Shown: piece after piece, positions 8,042 to 15,896 of the stretch | Layout: the number at the start of each line of letters is the position of its first letter | Numbering within the stretch: the first letter of the stretch is position 1 | Program-made: the position numbers and the translations under genes | NCBI GenBank assembly: GCA_015231375.1 | Contig: JADGBT010000007.1 | Location: forward strand, 55,084-119,083 | DNA: 64,000 bases | Reading direction: 5' to 3' | From: Magnetococcales bacterium | GTDB lineage: Bacteria; Pseudomonadota; Magnetococcia; Magnetococcales; Magnetaquicoccaceae | Notes under the pieces: model-generated | What the model was told of the DNA's origin: nothing | What the model saw: the letters and a program-made list of their open reading frames with translations, nothing else | The model's database searches: none

Positions 8042-8671
8042 TCAGCGCGCGCCGATATACTTGTGGGTTTGCAGCGAAAGACGCAGCCGGCCTTTGGCCT
8101 GAAGGGTCAAATCCAGGCAGCGGGCCACGGCCCTGGGATCCGGCGTGTCTCCCTGGGCGCGCGGCTGGACCCAGACGTTGGGATGCCGGGCGGCTTGTTC
8201 CAGGATCAAAGCCGGAGAACCTGAATCGGCTCCCAGTATGTATTTGATCTCGCTGGCCGCCTGATACAGGGATTCGGGCAGCGGGTTTTTGGGGGAGAGG
8301 GTGAGCCAGTCCACGGGGGGATCCGGCAGGGGGCCACCTTGACCACTGCTTTCCATGGCCACCCAGTAGCCGTTTTGCTTGAAGAGGGCGACCAGGCCGG
8401 AGAGATTCGGCAAAGCCAGCGGTTCCCCCCCGGTCAGCACCACGTTGAACAGTCCCGGAGCCGCCTGGACCACGGCGGTCAGGATGTCTGCGCGGGTGAG
8501 CCATTGTCTGGCCTTGGGATCGCGGTGCAGCGGTTCGTCGCACCACGGGCAGGAGAGGGGACATCCCCAGGCGCGCACGAAGACCATGGGACGTCCGGTC
8601 CAACTGCCTTCGCCTTGTACCGAAGCGAAGATTTCACAGATCGGATAAAGAGGGGAGGCGTCGTGGCTCAA
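8042..8671 (-). CDS. queE: 7-carboxy-7-deazaguanine synthase (radical SAM)
   Basis: QueE turns 6-carboxytetrahydropterin into 7-carboxy-7-deazaguanine in queuosine synthesis. The radical-SAM cluster motif is visible as C37-x3-C41-x2-C44 within WGCPLSCPWCD, preceded by the family's IFASVQGEGSWTGRP. VLTGGEPL follows as the SAM-binding GGE. The start is taken as TTG at 8671, overlapping the queD stop as TTGA. That gives 209 residues, the usual length; the frame extends further upstream but the extra sequence is only the shadow of queD. Translational coupling to queD is likely. Confidence 0.87.
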   Translation of the reverse strand: MSHDASPLYPICEIFASVQGEGSWTGRPMVFVRAWGCPLSCPWCDEPLHRDPKARQWLTRADILTAVVQAAPGLFNVVLTGGEPLALPNLSGLVALFKQNGYWVAMESSGQGGPLPDPPVDWLTLSPKNPLPESLYQAASEIKYILGADSGSPALILEQAARHPNVWVQPRAQGDTPDPRAVARCLDLTLQAKGRLRLSLQTHKYIGAR

Positions 8672-9099
8672 GGGGAGGCGAATCCAAGCCCGATGGCGTC
8701 TTCCCGGGTGGCTTCGGCCCAGGCCCGTTCGCTTTCCCACAGTCGCGCCCGGGCGATCCGGGTGGTTCCCAGTTCCGTGCGCCCATCCAGATGGGTCATG
8801 CACCAGCCCACGATCCAGGCGGCCACATATTCGGTGGAGTGATAGGGCAGTTCGGGAAGGGTTTCGTTGAGCAGGTAGTGATCCAGTTTTTTCTGGATCA
8901 GTTCCAGACGCACCAGACGATCGATGATGCCGAAATCCACCAGGAAACCGGATTGAGGTTCATCCGGGGCGGGGAGTCGGGGCTGTCCGGAGAAGACCAG
9001 TTCCAGCCGATAGCCGTGACCATGCAGACGGCGGCATTTGCCGTCGTGGTGGATCAGGTGGTGGGCAGCGTCGAACGTGAAGGTGCGGGCGATTTCCAT
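8668..9099 (-). CDS. queD: 6-carboxytetrahydropterin synthase
   Basis: QueD converts dihydroneopterin triphosphate to 6-carboxytetrahydropterin, the substrate of QueE next door. It is a 143-residue PTPS-family protein with the zinc and catalytic signature FDAAHHL then CRRLHGHGY (Cys22 catalytic; His26 and His28 zinc ligands with an N-terminal His). The later HSTEYVAAWI carries the family's conserved Glu. The ATG at 9099 starts directly before the conserved EIARTFTFDAAH; a TTG at 9117 is also in frame. It forms a two-gene operon with queE. No queC or folE is in the window. Confidence 0.87.
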   Translation of the reverse strand: MEIARTFTFDAAHHLIHHDGKCRRLHGHGYRLELVFSGQPRLPAPDEPQSGFLVDFGIIDRLVRLELIQKKLDHYLLNETLPELPYHSTEYVAAWIVGWCMTHLDGRTELGTTRIARARLWESERAWAEATREDAIGLGFASP

Positions 9100-9139
9100 G
9101 AGAAGGGATTCTAACAAAGGAGTGGGGCGGCATCAATGC

Positions 9140-9169
9140 TTGCGACTTTCCTTGAATCGGGGTTACCCT
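9140..9169 (+). promoter_or_regulatory. candidate promoter for the dinG-like operon
   Basis: TTGCGA at 9140-9145 and TACCCT at 9164-9169, spaced 18, lie about 38 bases ahead of the helicase start in the divergent gap. A similar GGTWACCCT-like -10 region precedes the CBS gene. Weak pattern evidence. Confidence 0.3.
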
Positions 9170-9206
9170 GCAAGCTTTTATCGACCGTCGCTTTTGAGAA
9201 TACAGC

Positions 9207-11144
9207 ATGACAACTTCTGATGTTGAGACCCTGGTGGATGGACTGTTCGGTTCCGGCAGTCGTCTGGCCAGGACGCTTCACGGATACGAAACCCGACCGG
9301 TTCAGACGCTCATGGCCCAGCGGGTCGTAGAGACCGCCCGCGCCGGGGGAACCCTGATGGTGGAGGCGCCGACAGGCACCGGGAAGACTTTGGCCTATCT
9401 GCTGCCTTTGTTGAGTCTGGGTCGCAAGGTGATCGTTTCCACGGCCACCAAGGCGTTGCAGGATCAGATCATGGAAAAGGATCTGGTTCTGGTGCGACAG
9501 GCGGTGGAGCAGCCTTTCACCGCCACCGCCTTGAAGGGGCGGGCCAATTATTTATGCCTGTATCGGTATCGGGCGTTTCGGCACGCGGGTCTGCCGGTTC
9601 CGGAACGGGAACGGGAGTGGGCGTTGCGGCTGGAGGCCTGGGCGGAAAAAACCGAAACCGGAGAACGGGACGAATTCCGGGACATGCCGGAGGGGTTGGT
9701 GCTGTGGTCGGCGATTCATACCGGCGGGGATCACTGTCCGGGTCGCAAGTGTCCGGATCACGGGGCCTGTTTTCTCAACCGGGCGCGGGAGCGGGCCAGG
9801 GCGGTGGATCTGGTGGTGGTGAATCATCATCTGTTCTTTGCTGATCTGGCGGTCAAGGAGGGGGGATTCGGGGAGATTCTGCCGGAGTACGACGCCTTGG
9901 TTTTCGACGAGGCCCACCGGATTCCGGATGTGGCCACCCGTTTTTTCGCCATTGAGATCAGCAATTACAAGCTGCGGGATCTGGTTCGCGACACCCGCCG
10001 GGAGTTCGAGGAGGTGGGCGGAGGGGATGATGCCCTGATGGGGGCTTTGGCCGGCATGGAGGAGGCCACTTTTCGGTTGCGCAACGCCTTTCCCCTGGAG
10101 GATCAAAGAATCGGTCTGACCCGCGAGGATCTGGATCAGGAGCCGGGACATGCCATTCACGCGGTGGAGTGGGCCTTGCATGGATTTCGCGAGGCATTGG
10201 AATCCCATCGGGCCCGATCGGTGGGTCTGGCCGCCTGCGGTCGGCGCGCCGAAGAGATGCAAGACGCCACCCGCTTGATCCGCGCCTTGAACGATCCGTC
10301 ACGGGTGTACTGGTACGAAACCCGCAATCGGGGGATTTTTCTCTCCGCCGCGCCTTTGGAGACCGGGCCGATTTTGCGGGAACTGTTGCATCCCAGGGCC
10401 AAGACCGCCATCTTTGCCTCGGCCACGCTGACATCGGCGCCGGGACCGGAGGGATTTGTCTTCTTTCAAGAGCAGATGGGCTTTCAGCCCGACGATGTGA
10501 CCGTGTGCTGTCTGCCTCCGGTGTTCGATTATGCGACCCGCAGCCTGTTGTATCTGCCGCGCCATCTGCCGGATCCGGTGGATCCGGGGTTCGCTCCGGC
10601 GGTGGTGGCGGAAATTCTGGCTTTGTTGACGATCAGTTCCGGTCGGGCTTTGTGTCTGTTCACCAGTTTTCGCATGCTGGAACTGGTGCGGGAAGGGCTG
10701 GAGGGGCGCATTCCCTATCGGGTGTTCAGTCAGGGGGACGCGGCCAAGGGGGCCTTGCTGGACGCCTTCAAGAAGGAGACCTCCTCGGTGCTGCTGGGGG
10801 TATCCAGTTTCTGGGAGGGGGTGGATGTGCCGGGGGAGACCCTTTCTTTGGTGGTGGTGGACCGTTTGCCCTTCGCCTCGCCGGGAGAGCCCATGGTGGC
10901 GGCCCGACAGCGCTGGATGGGCTTGAATGGTCGCAATGCGTTTCGCGAGATGTCGTTGCCTCAGGCGATTCTCTCCTTGAAGCAGGGTCTGGGTCGTCTG
11001 CTGCGCACCACGGCGGATCGGGGAGTGATGGCGGTGCTGGATCCTCGGTTGAGCCACAAATGGTATGGCAAATCGTTTCTGGCCGGTCTGCCGGCTGCGC
11101 CGGTCACCCATGAAATGGAGGCGGTACGCCGGTTTTTCGCATGA
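9207..11144 (+). CDS. ATP-dependent DNA helicase, DinG/YoaA (XPD-like) family
   Basis: A 645-residue superfamily 2 helicase with an iron-sulphur domain, acting on damaged or recombining DNA. Walker A is APTGTGKT at 54-61. The four Fe-S cysteines appear at 117, 177, 182 and 188 (NYLCLY, HCPGRKCPDHGACF). The DEAH box is at 234-237, and a C-terminal SSFWEGVDVPGE and GLGRLLRT complete the SF2 motifs. The length and absence of an exonuclease domain fit YoaA better than the longer DinG-exonuclease fusions. It overlaps tsaB by four bases (ATGA). Confidence 0.88.
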   Translation: MTTSDVETLVDGLFGSGSRLARTLHGYETRPVQTLMAQRVVETARAGGTLMVEAPTGTGKTLAYLLPLLSLGRKVIVSTATKALQDQIMEKDLVLVRQAVEQPFTATALKGRANYLCLYRYRAFRHAGLPVPEREREWALRLEAWAEKTETGERDEFRDMPEGLVLWSAIHTGGDHCPGRKCPDHGACFLNRARERARAVDLVVVNHHLFFADLAVKEGGFGEILPEYDALVFDEAHRIPDVATRFFAIEISNYKLRDLVRDTRREFEEVGGGDDALMGALAGMEEATFRLRNAFPLEDQRIGLTREDLDQEPGHAIHAVEWALHGFREALESHRARSVGLAACGRRAEEMQDATRLIRALNDPSRVYWYETRNRGIFLSAAPLETGPILRELLHPRAKTAIFASATLTSAPGPEGFVFFQEQMGFQPDDVTVCCLPPVFDYATRSLLYLPRHLPDPVDPGFAPAVVAEILALLTISSGRALCLFTSFRMLELVREGLEGRIPYRVFSQGDAAKGALLDAFKKETSSVLLGVSSFWEGVDVPGETLSLVVVDRLPFASPGEPMVAARQRWMGLNGRNAFREMSLPQAILSLKQGLGRLLRTTADRGVMAVLDPRLSHKWYGKSFLAGLPAAPVTHEMEAVRRFFA

Positions 11145-11869
11145 GAATCGTGGCGATGGACAGTTCGTTTTCCCGGGGGGGAGTGGCGTTGCTCGATGGG
11201 GAGCGGGTGGTGGCCCGGAGTGCGTTCGAGGGGGAGGAGGGTCATGTGGCCATGCTGCCCCGAGAGTTGGAGCGACTGATGCGGTCGTCCGGATGGCGGA
11301 TGGCGGAGGTGGAGCGGATCGCCGTGACCCTGGGACCGGGAACTTTTTCCGGCGCGCGCATCGCCTTGGGGATGGCCAAGGGTTTCGCCTTGGCCCTGGG
11401 CACGCCGGTGGTGGGATTTTCCACCCTGGAGGTGGTGGCGGCGGGCGCGGCGGAGAGCGGCTGGGTCGCGACGCTTCTCGACGCGCGCCGGGGAGAGGTG
11501 TATGCTGCGGTGCATGAGATTCGTTCTTGTTCGGATCCGGTGGTGCGACTGGCTCCAGGGGTATGGGATCCGGACGGGTTGGCCGAGGCGTTGTCAAGAT
11601 TGCGGGAACCATTCGGTGCGCGGTTGACTCTGACAGGTAATGGATTGCTTGCGTATGTGGATCGGTTTCAATCGCTGTTGGATGACGGTTGCGAACTGGC
11701 GGATCCGGAGCGTTGGTCGCTGGATGTGACGCTGCTGGGAAAGATGGCTTTTTGGAGTTCGCTCCGTGCGTCTTCGCATGGACTGAGGCCAGTGGAGGCG
11801 CTGGAACCAATGTATCTGCGTCGGGCCGACGCCAAGGAACCCCAGGGAACAGGAGTGGCTGGCGCATGA
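11141..11869 (+). CDS. tsaB: tRNA threonylcarbamoyladenosine biosynthesis protein TsaB
   Basis: TsaB partners TsaD and TsaE in making t6A37 on ANN-decoding tRNAs. The 242-residue product has the ASKHA fold start IVAMDSSFSRGGVALLDG, an HVAMLPRELERLM helix, and the family motif TLGPGTFSGARIALGMAKGFA with FSTLEVVA and LLDARRGEVYAAV. Its ATG overlaps the helicase stop and its stop overlaps the rimI start, so the three genes are translationally coupled. The tsaB-rimI pairing is common in bacteria. Confidence 0.93.
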   Translation: MRIVAMDSSFSRGGVALLDGERVVARSAFEGEEGHVAMLPRELERLMRSSGWRMAEVERIAVTLGPGTFSGARIALGMAKGFALALGTPVVGFSTLEVVAAGAAESGWVATLLDARRGEVYAAVHEIRSCSDPVVRLAPGVWDPDGLAEALSRLREPFGARLTLTGNGLLAYVDRFQSLLDDGCELADPERWSLDVTLLGKMAFWSSLRASSHGLRPVEALEPMYLRRADAKEPQGTGVAGA

Positions 11870-12357
11870 TCCGGTTGCTGCCCATGGACCGGTCGTTGGT
11901 GGATGAAGTGGCCGCTTTGGAACAGGAAATCTCCCATTCCCCATGGAGCGTAGACATGTTTCTGGAGGAGATGCGCCTGGGTGGCTGGCTCAAGGTGATG
12001 GTCTCCGGGGAGCGCACCCTGGCCGGATACGCGGTGGCCCGTTCCCTGTTCGACGAATGGCATCTGTTGACTTTGGGGGTGGTGCCCGAATTCCGGCGTC
12101 GGGGCGTGGGCAGCGCACTGGTGGCGTCGTTGCTTCAGGAGCGTGTCGGCAAGCCGGAACAGCGTGTGGTTCTGGAGGTGCGCTCCTCCAATGTGGCGGC
12201 CCGCGCTCTTTATCAACGGCTGGGTTTCGTGTCGGTGGGCGTGCGTCGGGGCTACTATCGATTGGGCCCGGTTGGACCCGAGGATGCGCTGGTGATGATC
12301 CATTCGGAAGGGGTTGGAAACGGAAAGCTGGACATGGAAAAAATTTTTCTTGCTTGA
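11866..12357 (+). CDS. rimI: ribosomal protein S18-alanine N-acetyltransferase
   Basis: A GNAT acetyltransferase of 163 residues that N-acetylates ribosomal protein S18 or similar substrates. The acetyl-CoA loop is VVPEFRRRGVGSALVASLL (Q/RxxGxG/A type). EVRSSNVAARALYQRLGF follows, the diagnostic RimI Asn-Ala-Tyr helix, then VGVRRGYYR. The ATG at 11866 overlaps the tsaB stop (ATGA). The last codons run into the candidate promoter of the next gene. Confidence 0.9.
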   Translation: MIRLLPMDRSLVDEVAALEQEISHSPWSVDMFLEEMRLGGWLKVMVSGERTLAGYAVARSLFDEWHLLTLGVVPEFRRRGVGSALVASLLQERVGKPEQRVVLEVRSSNVAARALYQRLGFVSVGVRRGYYRLGPVGPEDALVMIHSEGVGNGKLDMEKIFLA

Positions 12358-12381
12358 CAAATTACAGATTATAGGTAACCC
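12354..12381 (+). promoter_or_regulatory. candidate promoter for the CBS-domain gene
   Basis: A perfect TTGACA at 12354-12359 overlaps the last codons of rimI. The -10 is poorer: TAACCC at 12376-12381, spacing 16. It suggests a new transcription unit starting at the CBS gene, with a leader of roughly 70 bases. Confidence 0.4.
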
Positions 12382-12412
12382 TTGCGCATTCACCGGGAGT
12401 GTTTTCCCAGTC

Positions 12413-12444
12413 GTAGACACCAATCTTAAGTCTGTAGACACCAA
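12413..12444 (+). repeat. two 11-bp direct repeats in the CBS gene leader
   Basis: GTAGACACCAA occurs exactly at 12413-12423 and 12434-12444, 21 bases apart (about two helical turns). It lies between the candidate promoter and the start codon. The spacing on one DNA face suggests an operator or a repeated RNA-binding site. Confidence 0.5.
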
Positions 12445-12460
12445 ATCAAGGATAACGCCA

Positions 12461-12913
12461 ATGCTCGTGCAAGACGTGATGACACGTAACGTGCGTACCG
12501 CGAAAAGGGAAGACTCCGTCCGCTCTGTCGCGGCGATTCTTTGTACCAACAAAATCAGCGGACTGCCTGTGGTGGAGGGGGGCAACAGACTGATCGGGAT
12601 CATCTCCGAAAAAGACATTCTCAACGGGCTGTTGCCCGGTTATCGTACGTTTCTCCACGATCCTTTGAAACAAATGGACTTCGAGTCCATGGAAGAGACC
12701 TACGAGGCGATTCTCACCAAACGGGTGGAAGATCTGATGACTCCCCGCGTGTTTTCCGTCTCTCCCAACGATCCAATTTTGTTGGCGGCCTCGCAGATGG
12801 ATCTGCACCGCTTCCGTCGGATTCCGGTGGTGGAAAACGGAGATGTGCTGGTCGGCATCGTCAGTCTGGGCGATATCCACAAAGCCATCTTCAAACGGGA
12901 GTTGGATCTGTAG
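12461..12913 (+). CDS. tandem CBS-domain protein
   Basis: A 150-residue protein made only of a CBS pair (Bateman module). The first repeat is VQDVMTRNVRTAKREDSV...GLPVVEGGNRLIGIISEKDIL and the second VEDLMTPRVFSVSPND...RRIPVVENGDVLVGIVSLGDI. Such stand-alone modules usually bind adenosine nucleotides (AMP, ATP, SAM) and regulate a partner. The ATG at 12461 has AAGGAT about 8 bases ahead. It leads a run of nucleotide-related genes. The partner is not identifiable from sequence. Confidence 0.85.
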   Translation: MLVQDVMTRNVRTAKREDSVRSVAAILCTNKISGLPVVEGGNRLIGIISEKDILNGLLPGYRTFLHDPLKQMDFESMEETYEAILTKRVEDLMTPRVFSVSPNDPILLAASQMDLHRFRRIPVVENGDVLVGIVSLGDIHKAIFKRELDL

Positions 12914-12993
12914 TCGTAGGATTGAATTCGCTCGTCGGCCGGTGAACGCGCGTCGCAACCGGCCGGAAGCGTCTTGCGAAAAGGAGTTCCTGG

Positions 12994-13743
12994 ATGCAGC
13001 GTTTCGTTTTGCTTGCCGGGCCGTCGTGCGTCGGCAAAGGGCCTTTGATCCGTGGCATGCGGATGTTTTACCCCGAACTGATGGCTCGGTTCAGGCAATT
13101 GGTGCTGTTCAACGACCGTCCTCCCAGGCCGGGCGAGGAGGAGGGGGTCGATTGTTACTTCCGGCCCCGTGGCGAAATCGAGGCGATGCGCGGCAAGGAT
13201 GGCTTCATCGTCGCGGATGTGCGCGGAGAGTTGCAGGCCCTGGAAGTGGCCCAGATCCAACGGATCATCGAAGCCGGACAGATTCCTTTCTTCGAGGGTA
13301 ATCCTTTTGTGCCGGGTCGTTTGCGGGAGGCGGGTCTGTTTGAACAGTACCCGGCGGTATCGATCTTTCTCTCCCCGTTGTCGCGGGAAGAAATCCTCTA
13401 TATCAAATCCTTGCCCATCGGTGTGGATCTCAACAAATTCATCTCCGAGGTGCAACGACGCAAACTGTTGCACCGGACCGCGCGCCAAAAGTTGCATCTG
13501 TCGTTGCGCGACTTGGAGGAGATCGAAAAACGGTGCGCCAGCACCCTCACCGAAATGCGGGAAGCCTGGAAATTTGACCATGTCATTCCCCTGCACGACG
13601 GAGAGGGCAATGATAATTGGGATGCCTACTATTATCCAATCGGCAGCGCCCGCAAGGCCATGCTCGCTTTCGCTTCCGTGTTGCGCGGCGATGAACCCCT
13701 GACGGGAATGGACGAAGCGTGGAGCGAGGATCTGATCCCCTGA
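12994..13743 (+). CDS. guanylate-kinase-like P-loop protein
   Basis: A 249-residue protein with a guanylate-kinase-type P-loop, LLAGPSCVGKGPLIRGM (GxxxxGK with an unusual Pro after Gly). The GMP-binding region looks like RPPRPGEEEGVDCYF, and IVADVRGELQALEV replaces the usual core. True Gmk enzymes are about 205 residues and have a GPSGVGKSTL loop. Here Ser/Thr after the P-loop Lys is replaced by Gly and the C-terminal half is longer. It may phosphorylate a nucleotide or only bind one. AAGGAG lies 8 bases before the ATG. The CYTH gene follows after about 22 bases. Confidence 0.65.
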   Translation: MQRFVLLAGPSCVGKGPLIRGMRMFYPELMARFRQLVLFNDRPPRPGEEEGVDCYFRPRGEIEAMRGKDGFIVADVRGELQALEVAQIQRIIEAGQIPFFEGNPFVPGRLREAGLFEQYPAVSIFLSPLSREEILYIKSLPIGVDLNKFISEVQRRKLLHRTARQKLHLSLRDLEEIEKRCASTLTEMREAWKFDHVIPLHDGEGNDNWDAYYYPIGSARKAMLAFASVLRGDEPLTGMDEAWSEDLIP

Positions 13744-13765
13744 TTACAAGGAACCAAGAAACAAC

Positions 13766-14251
13766 ATGGGTAAAGAGATTGAACGTCGTTTTCTGGTCAA
13801 AGGCGATGGCTGGCGCGGATTGGGCCAGGGTGTGGAGTATCAACAGGGATTTCTCTCCACGGTCAAGGAGCGGGTGGTGCGGGTGCGCATCGCTGGAGAA
13901 AAGGCCACTTTGACCATCAAGGGGATCTCCGAGGGGTATTCCAGGCTGGAATTCGAATACGAAATTCCCAAGGCCGATGCCCGGATTCTGCTCAACTCTC
14001 TGTGCGAGCGTCCCTGGATCGAAAAGATCCGGTACCGCATTCCTCTGGGAGAGGTGGTGTGGGAGGTGGATGAGTTCCACGGCGACAATCAGGGATTGAT
14101 CATGGCCGAAGTGGAACTGACCGATGAGAACCAGCAGGTGGAGTTGCCCTCCTGGGTCGGTCGGGAGGTATCCACCGATGCGCGTTATTTCAACGCCAGT
14201 CTGGTCCACACCCCCTATTCTCTCTGGGGGCACACGGAACCGGTGGATTGA
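13766..14251 (+). CDS. CYTH-domain protein, probable short tripolyphosphatase
   Basis: CYTH enzymes hydrolyse inorganic triphosphate or related triphosphates inside a beta-tunnel. This 161-residue single-domain protein opens with the ExE-type signature GKEIERRFLV. It continues with YQQGFLS, VRVRIAGEKATLTIK, RLEFEYEIP, a RYRIPLGEVVWEVDEF strand, IMAEVELTDE and the ending EVSTDARYFNASL. This order is like the short bacterial triphosphate tunnel metalloenzyme from Nitrosomonas, a tripolyphosphatase. A class IV adenylate cyclase role is possible for CYTH proteins but less likely at this length. It sits between the guanylate-kinase-like gene and apaH. Confidence 0.82.
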   Translation: MGKEIERRFLVKGDGWRGLGQGVEYQQGFLSTVKERVVRVRIAGEKATLTIKGISEGYSRLEFEYEIPKADARILLNSLCERPWIEKIRYRIPLGEVVWEVDEFHGDNQGLIMAEVELTDENQQVELPSWVGREVSTDARYFNASLVHTPYSLWGHTEPVD

Positions 14252-14285
14252 CCCTGCTGCGGAATCTGAGAAAAGGGAAAATCGC

Positions 14286-15134
14286 GTGGCCGTTTATGCC
14301 ATTGGAGATGTGCACGGTTGCCTGCCGGAGTTGAAGACGCTTTTGCAGGCGGTCAATTTTCATCCCGGTCGGGACCAGTTGCGGTTTGTGGGTGATCTCA
14401 TCAACCGTGGTCCCGACTCCCTGGGAACGCTGCGGTTTGTTCGGGATCTGGGAGACCAGGCCATCGCCTTGATGGGCAATCACGAGGTGCGGGCCCTGAG
14501 CGGGTTGAGCGGTCGTCCAGATCGTTCCTTTTCCAGACAGATGCACTTTTTCGATCAGGCCCCGGATCTGCCGGAGCTCTATGCCTGGTTGCGGGGTCTG
14601 CCCTTGACCCATTACGATGCCGATCTGGACGTGCGCATGGTCCATGCCGGTTATCTGCCGGGTTGGAGCCCGGAGACAGTCGAAACCTTCGCGCGGCAAC
14701 TGCAAGCGTTGCTGCTGGATGATGCCCGCATCGGTCCGTTCTTCGCCCAACACCCCCCGACGCTCCCCGATCAGGATCCCGGCCCGACAGACGGATTCGC
14801 CCGCCTGCATTTCGCCTTGTCGGTCTTGACCCGCTTGCGCCTGTGTCAGCCCGATGGCCGCGTGGTCTGGTCGATCCCCGGCAGAAGCGGCGGGGAGGCT
14901 TTCCGGTTGGAACCGGATTCCCCCTATCGGTCGTGGCACGCCCTGCTGGATTGGCCGGGTCGGGAACGGCTGGTGTATGGCCACTGGGCCATTGCCGGCT
15001 TGAACCGCACGGGTCGCTTTCTGGGTCTGGACTCAGGGTGCGTCTATGGCGGCAAGCTCACGGCGGTCCGGCTGGATCATCCCGATGCCCCCATCACCCA
15101 GATTCCTTGCCCCTGTTACGTCACCGCCGAATGA
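14286..15134 (+). CDS. apaH: symmetrical bis(5'-nucleosyl)-tetraphosphatase
   Basis: ApaH splits Ap4A into two ADP, lowering this stress dinucleotide. All metallophosphatase motifs are present: YAIGDVHGCLPELK (D-x-H), FVGDLINRGPDSL (GD-xx-NRG), LMGNHEVRAL (GNHE), MVHAGYLPGW and VYGHWAIAG. The 282-residue length is normal. The start is GTG at 14286, with AAGGGAAAA ahead of it and directly before the conserved core; the frame is open further 5' inside the CYTH gene. Only about 34 bases separate it from the CYTH stop, so the two are probably co-transcribed. Confidence 0.9.
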   Translation: MAVYAIGDVHGCLPELKTLLQAVNFHPGRDQLRFVGDLINRGPDSLGTLRFVRDLGDQAIALMGNHEVRALSGLSGRPDRSFSRQMHFFDQAPDLPELYAWLRGLPLTHYDADLDVRMVHAGYLPGWSPETVETFARQLQALLLDDARIGPFFAQHPPTLPDQDPGPTDGFARLHFALSVLTRLRLCQPDGRVVWSIPGRSGGEAFRLEPDSPYRSWHALLDWPGRERLVYGHWAIAGLNRTGRFLGLDSGCVYGGKLTAVRLDHPDAPITQIPCPCYVTAE

Positions 15135-15161
15135 TCCCCTTGGCCTGACAGGCCGATTTTG

Positions 15162-15392
15162 TTACTCTTCATTCAACAATGCTTGCTCGGAAGCCTCGGC
15201 ATACACGCTCCAGGCCTCCCGGACCAGCGCCTCGGCCTGGTCGCGCAAGGCTTCGGGCAGAGCCTCGGGGTTGGGGGTATCCACCGACATGGCGCCGGAT
15301 CCGTCGGTGCTGGCCCGGAACACCAGAATCAGACCGGTCGGGCGGTGAATGGCGCGGCGTTCTTCCGGAAGAACGATCCAGTCGGTAGGCAT
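15162..15392 (-). CDS. small hypothetical protein
   Basis: A 76-residue protein, convergent with apaH and partly opposite the leader of the next gene. It begins MPTDWIVLPEERRAI, continues PTGLILVFRAS, and ends in an Ala/Glu-rich helix (ALRDQAEALVREAWSVYAEA). It has no membrane segment, cysteine or known motif. The composition looks like a real small soluble protein rather than a shadow frame. The ribosome-binding site is weak and the start at 15392 is a guess among in-frame options. Confidence 0.5.
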   Translation of the reverse strand: MPTDWIVLPEERRAIHRPTGLILVFRASTDGSGAMSVDTPNPEALPEALRDQAEALVREAWSVYAEASEQALLNEE

Positions 15393-15426
15393 GATGGTTC
15401 CAGCAGGCTCATGGAGGGTTGAACAG

Positions 15427-15885
15427 ATGGATGCGTTGGAGTCGATCAAGAAACGCCTCGCCGCCATTCATTTTTTTCGGGATTTCACCCCTGACGAAAT
15501 GGCGCATGTCTACCATAATGGCTTTTTCAGGATTTGCCAACCCGGAGAATACGTCATCAGCGAAGGGGGACAGGATCGGACCCTGTTCGTCTTGGTCACC
15601 GGATCGGTCAAGGTGGTCAAGCGCAGCGCTCCCGATGTGGTGCTGGCCATTCTGCGCGCAGGCAGCATCTTCGGGGAAATCGCCTTCGTGGCCCGGCAGG
15701 TCCGTTCCACCGATGTGGTGGCCACGGCCGAATGCTTGATCTTTCAACTGGAAGAGAAACACTTCTCCCTATTGCCGGCGGAAATGAAGGTGAAAATTCA
15801 GCATCAGGCGGTCAAATTGTTGCTGGAACGGCTGGAGGCGATCCGGAAGATGACCGGATGCGAAGAAGGAGCCATACTGCCCTGA
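15427..15885 (+). CDS. cyclic-nucleotide-binding-domain protein
   Basis: A 152-residue single CRP-type cNMP-binding domain with no DNA-binding helix-turn-helix. The fold runs FFRDFTPDEMAHVYHNGFFRICQPGEYVISEGG, FVLVTGSVKVVK, ILRAGSIFGEIAFVARQVRSTDVVA. The FGEIAF...RSTD stretch is the phosphate-binding cassette (FGE...R-S/T). A short C-helix follows. It probably senses cAMP or cGMP and acts through a partner protein. GGAGG precedes the ATG at 15427 by about 9 bases. It lies between apaH and the two membrane sensors. Confidence 0.83.
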   Translation: MDALESIKKRLAAIHFFRDFTPDEMAHVYHNGFFRICQPGEYVISEGGQDRTLFVLVTGSVKVVKRSAPDVVLAILRAGSIFGEIAFVARQVRSTDVVATAECLIFQLEEKHFSLLPAEMKVKIQHQAVKLLLERLEAIRKMTGCEEGAILP

Positions 15886-15896
15886 TTGTTCCGGCT

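Noticed and set aside
13766..14251. CYTH protein as class IV adenylate cyclase feeding the nearby cNMP-binding protein
   Set aside because: Its sequence order is closer to the short bacterial tripolyphosphatases; proximity alone is not enough.
15135..15161. GGCC-TGACA-GGCC hairpin after apaH as a bidirectional terminator
   Set aside because: The stem is only about four base pairs, too weak to support.
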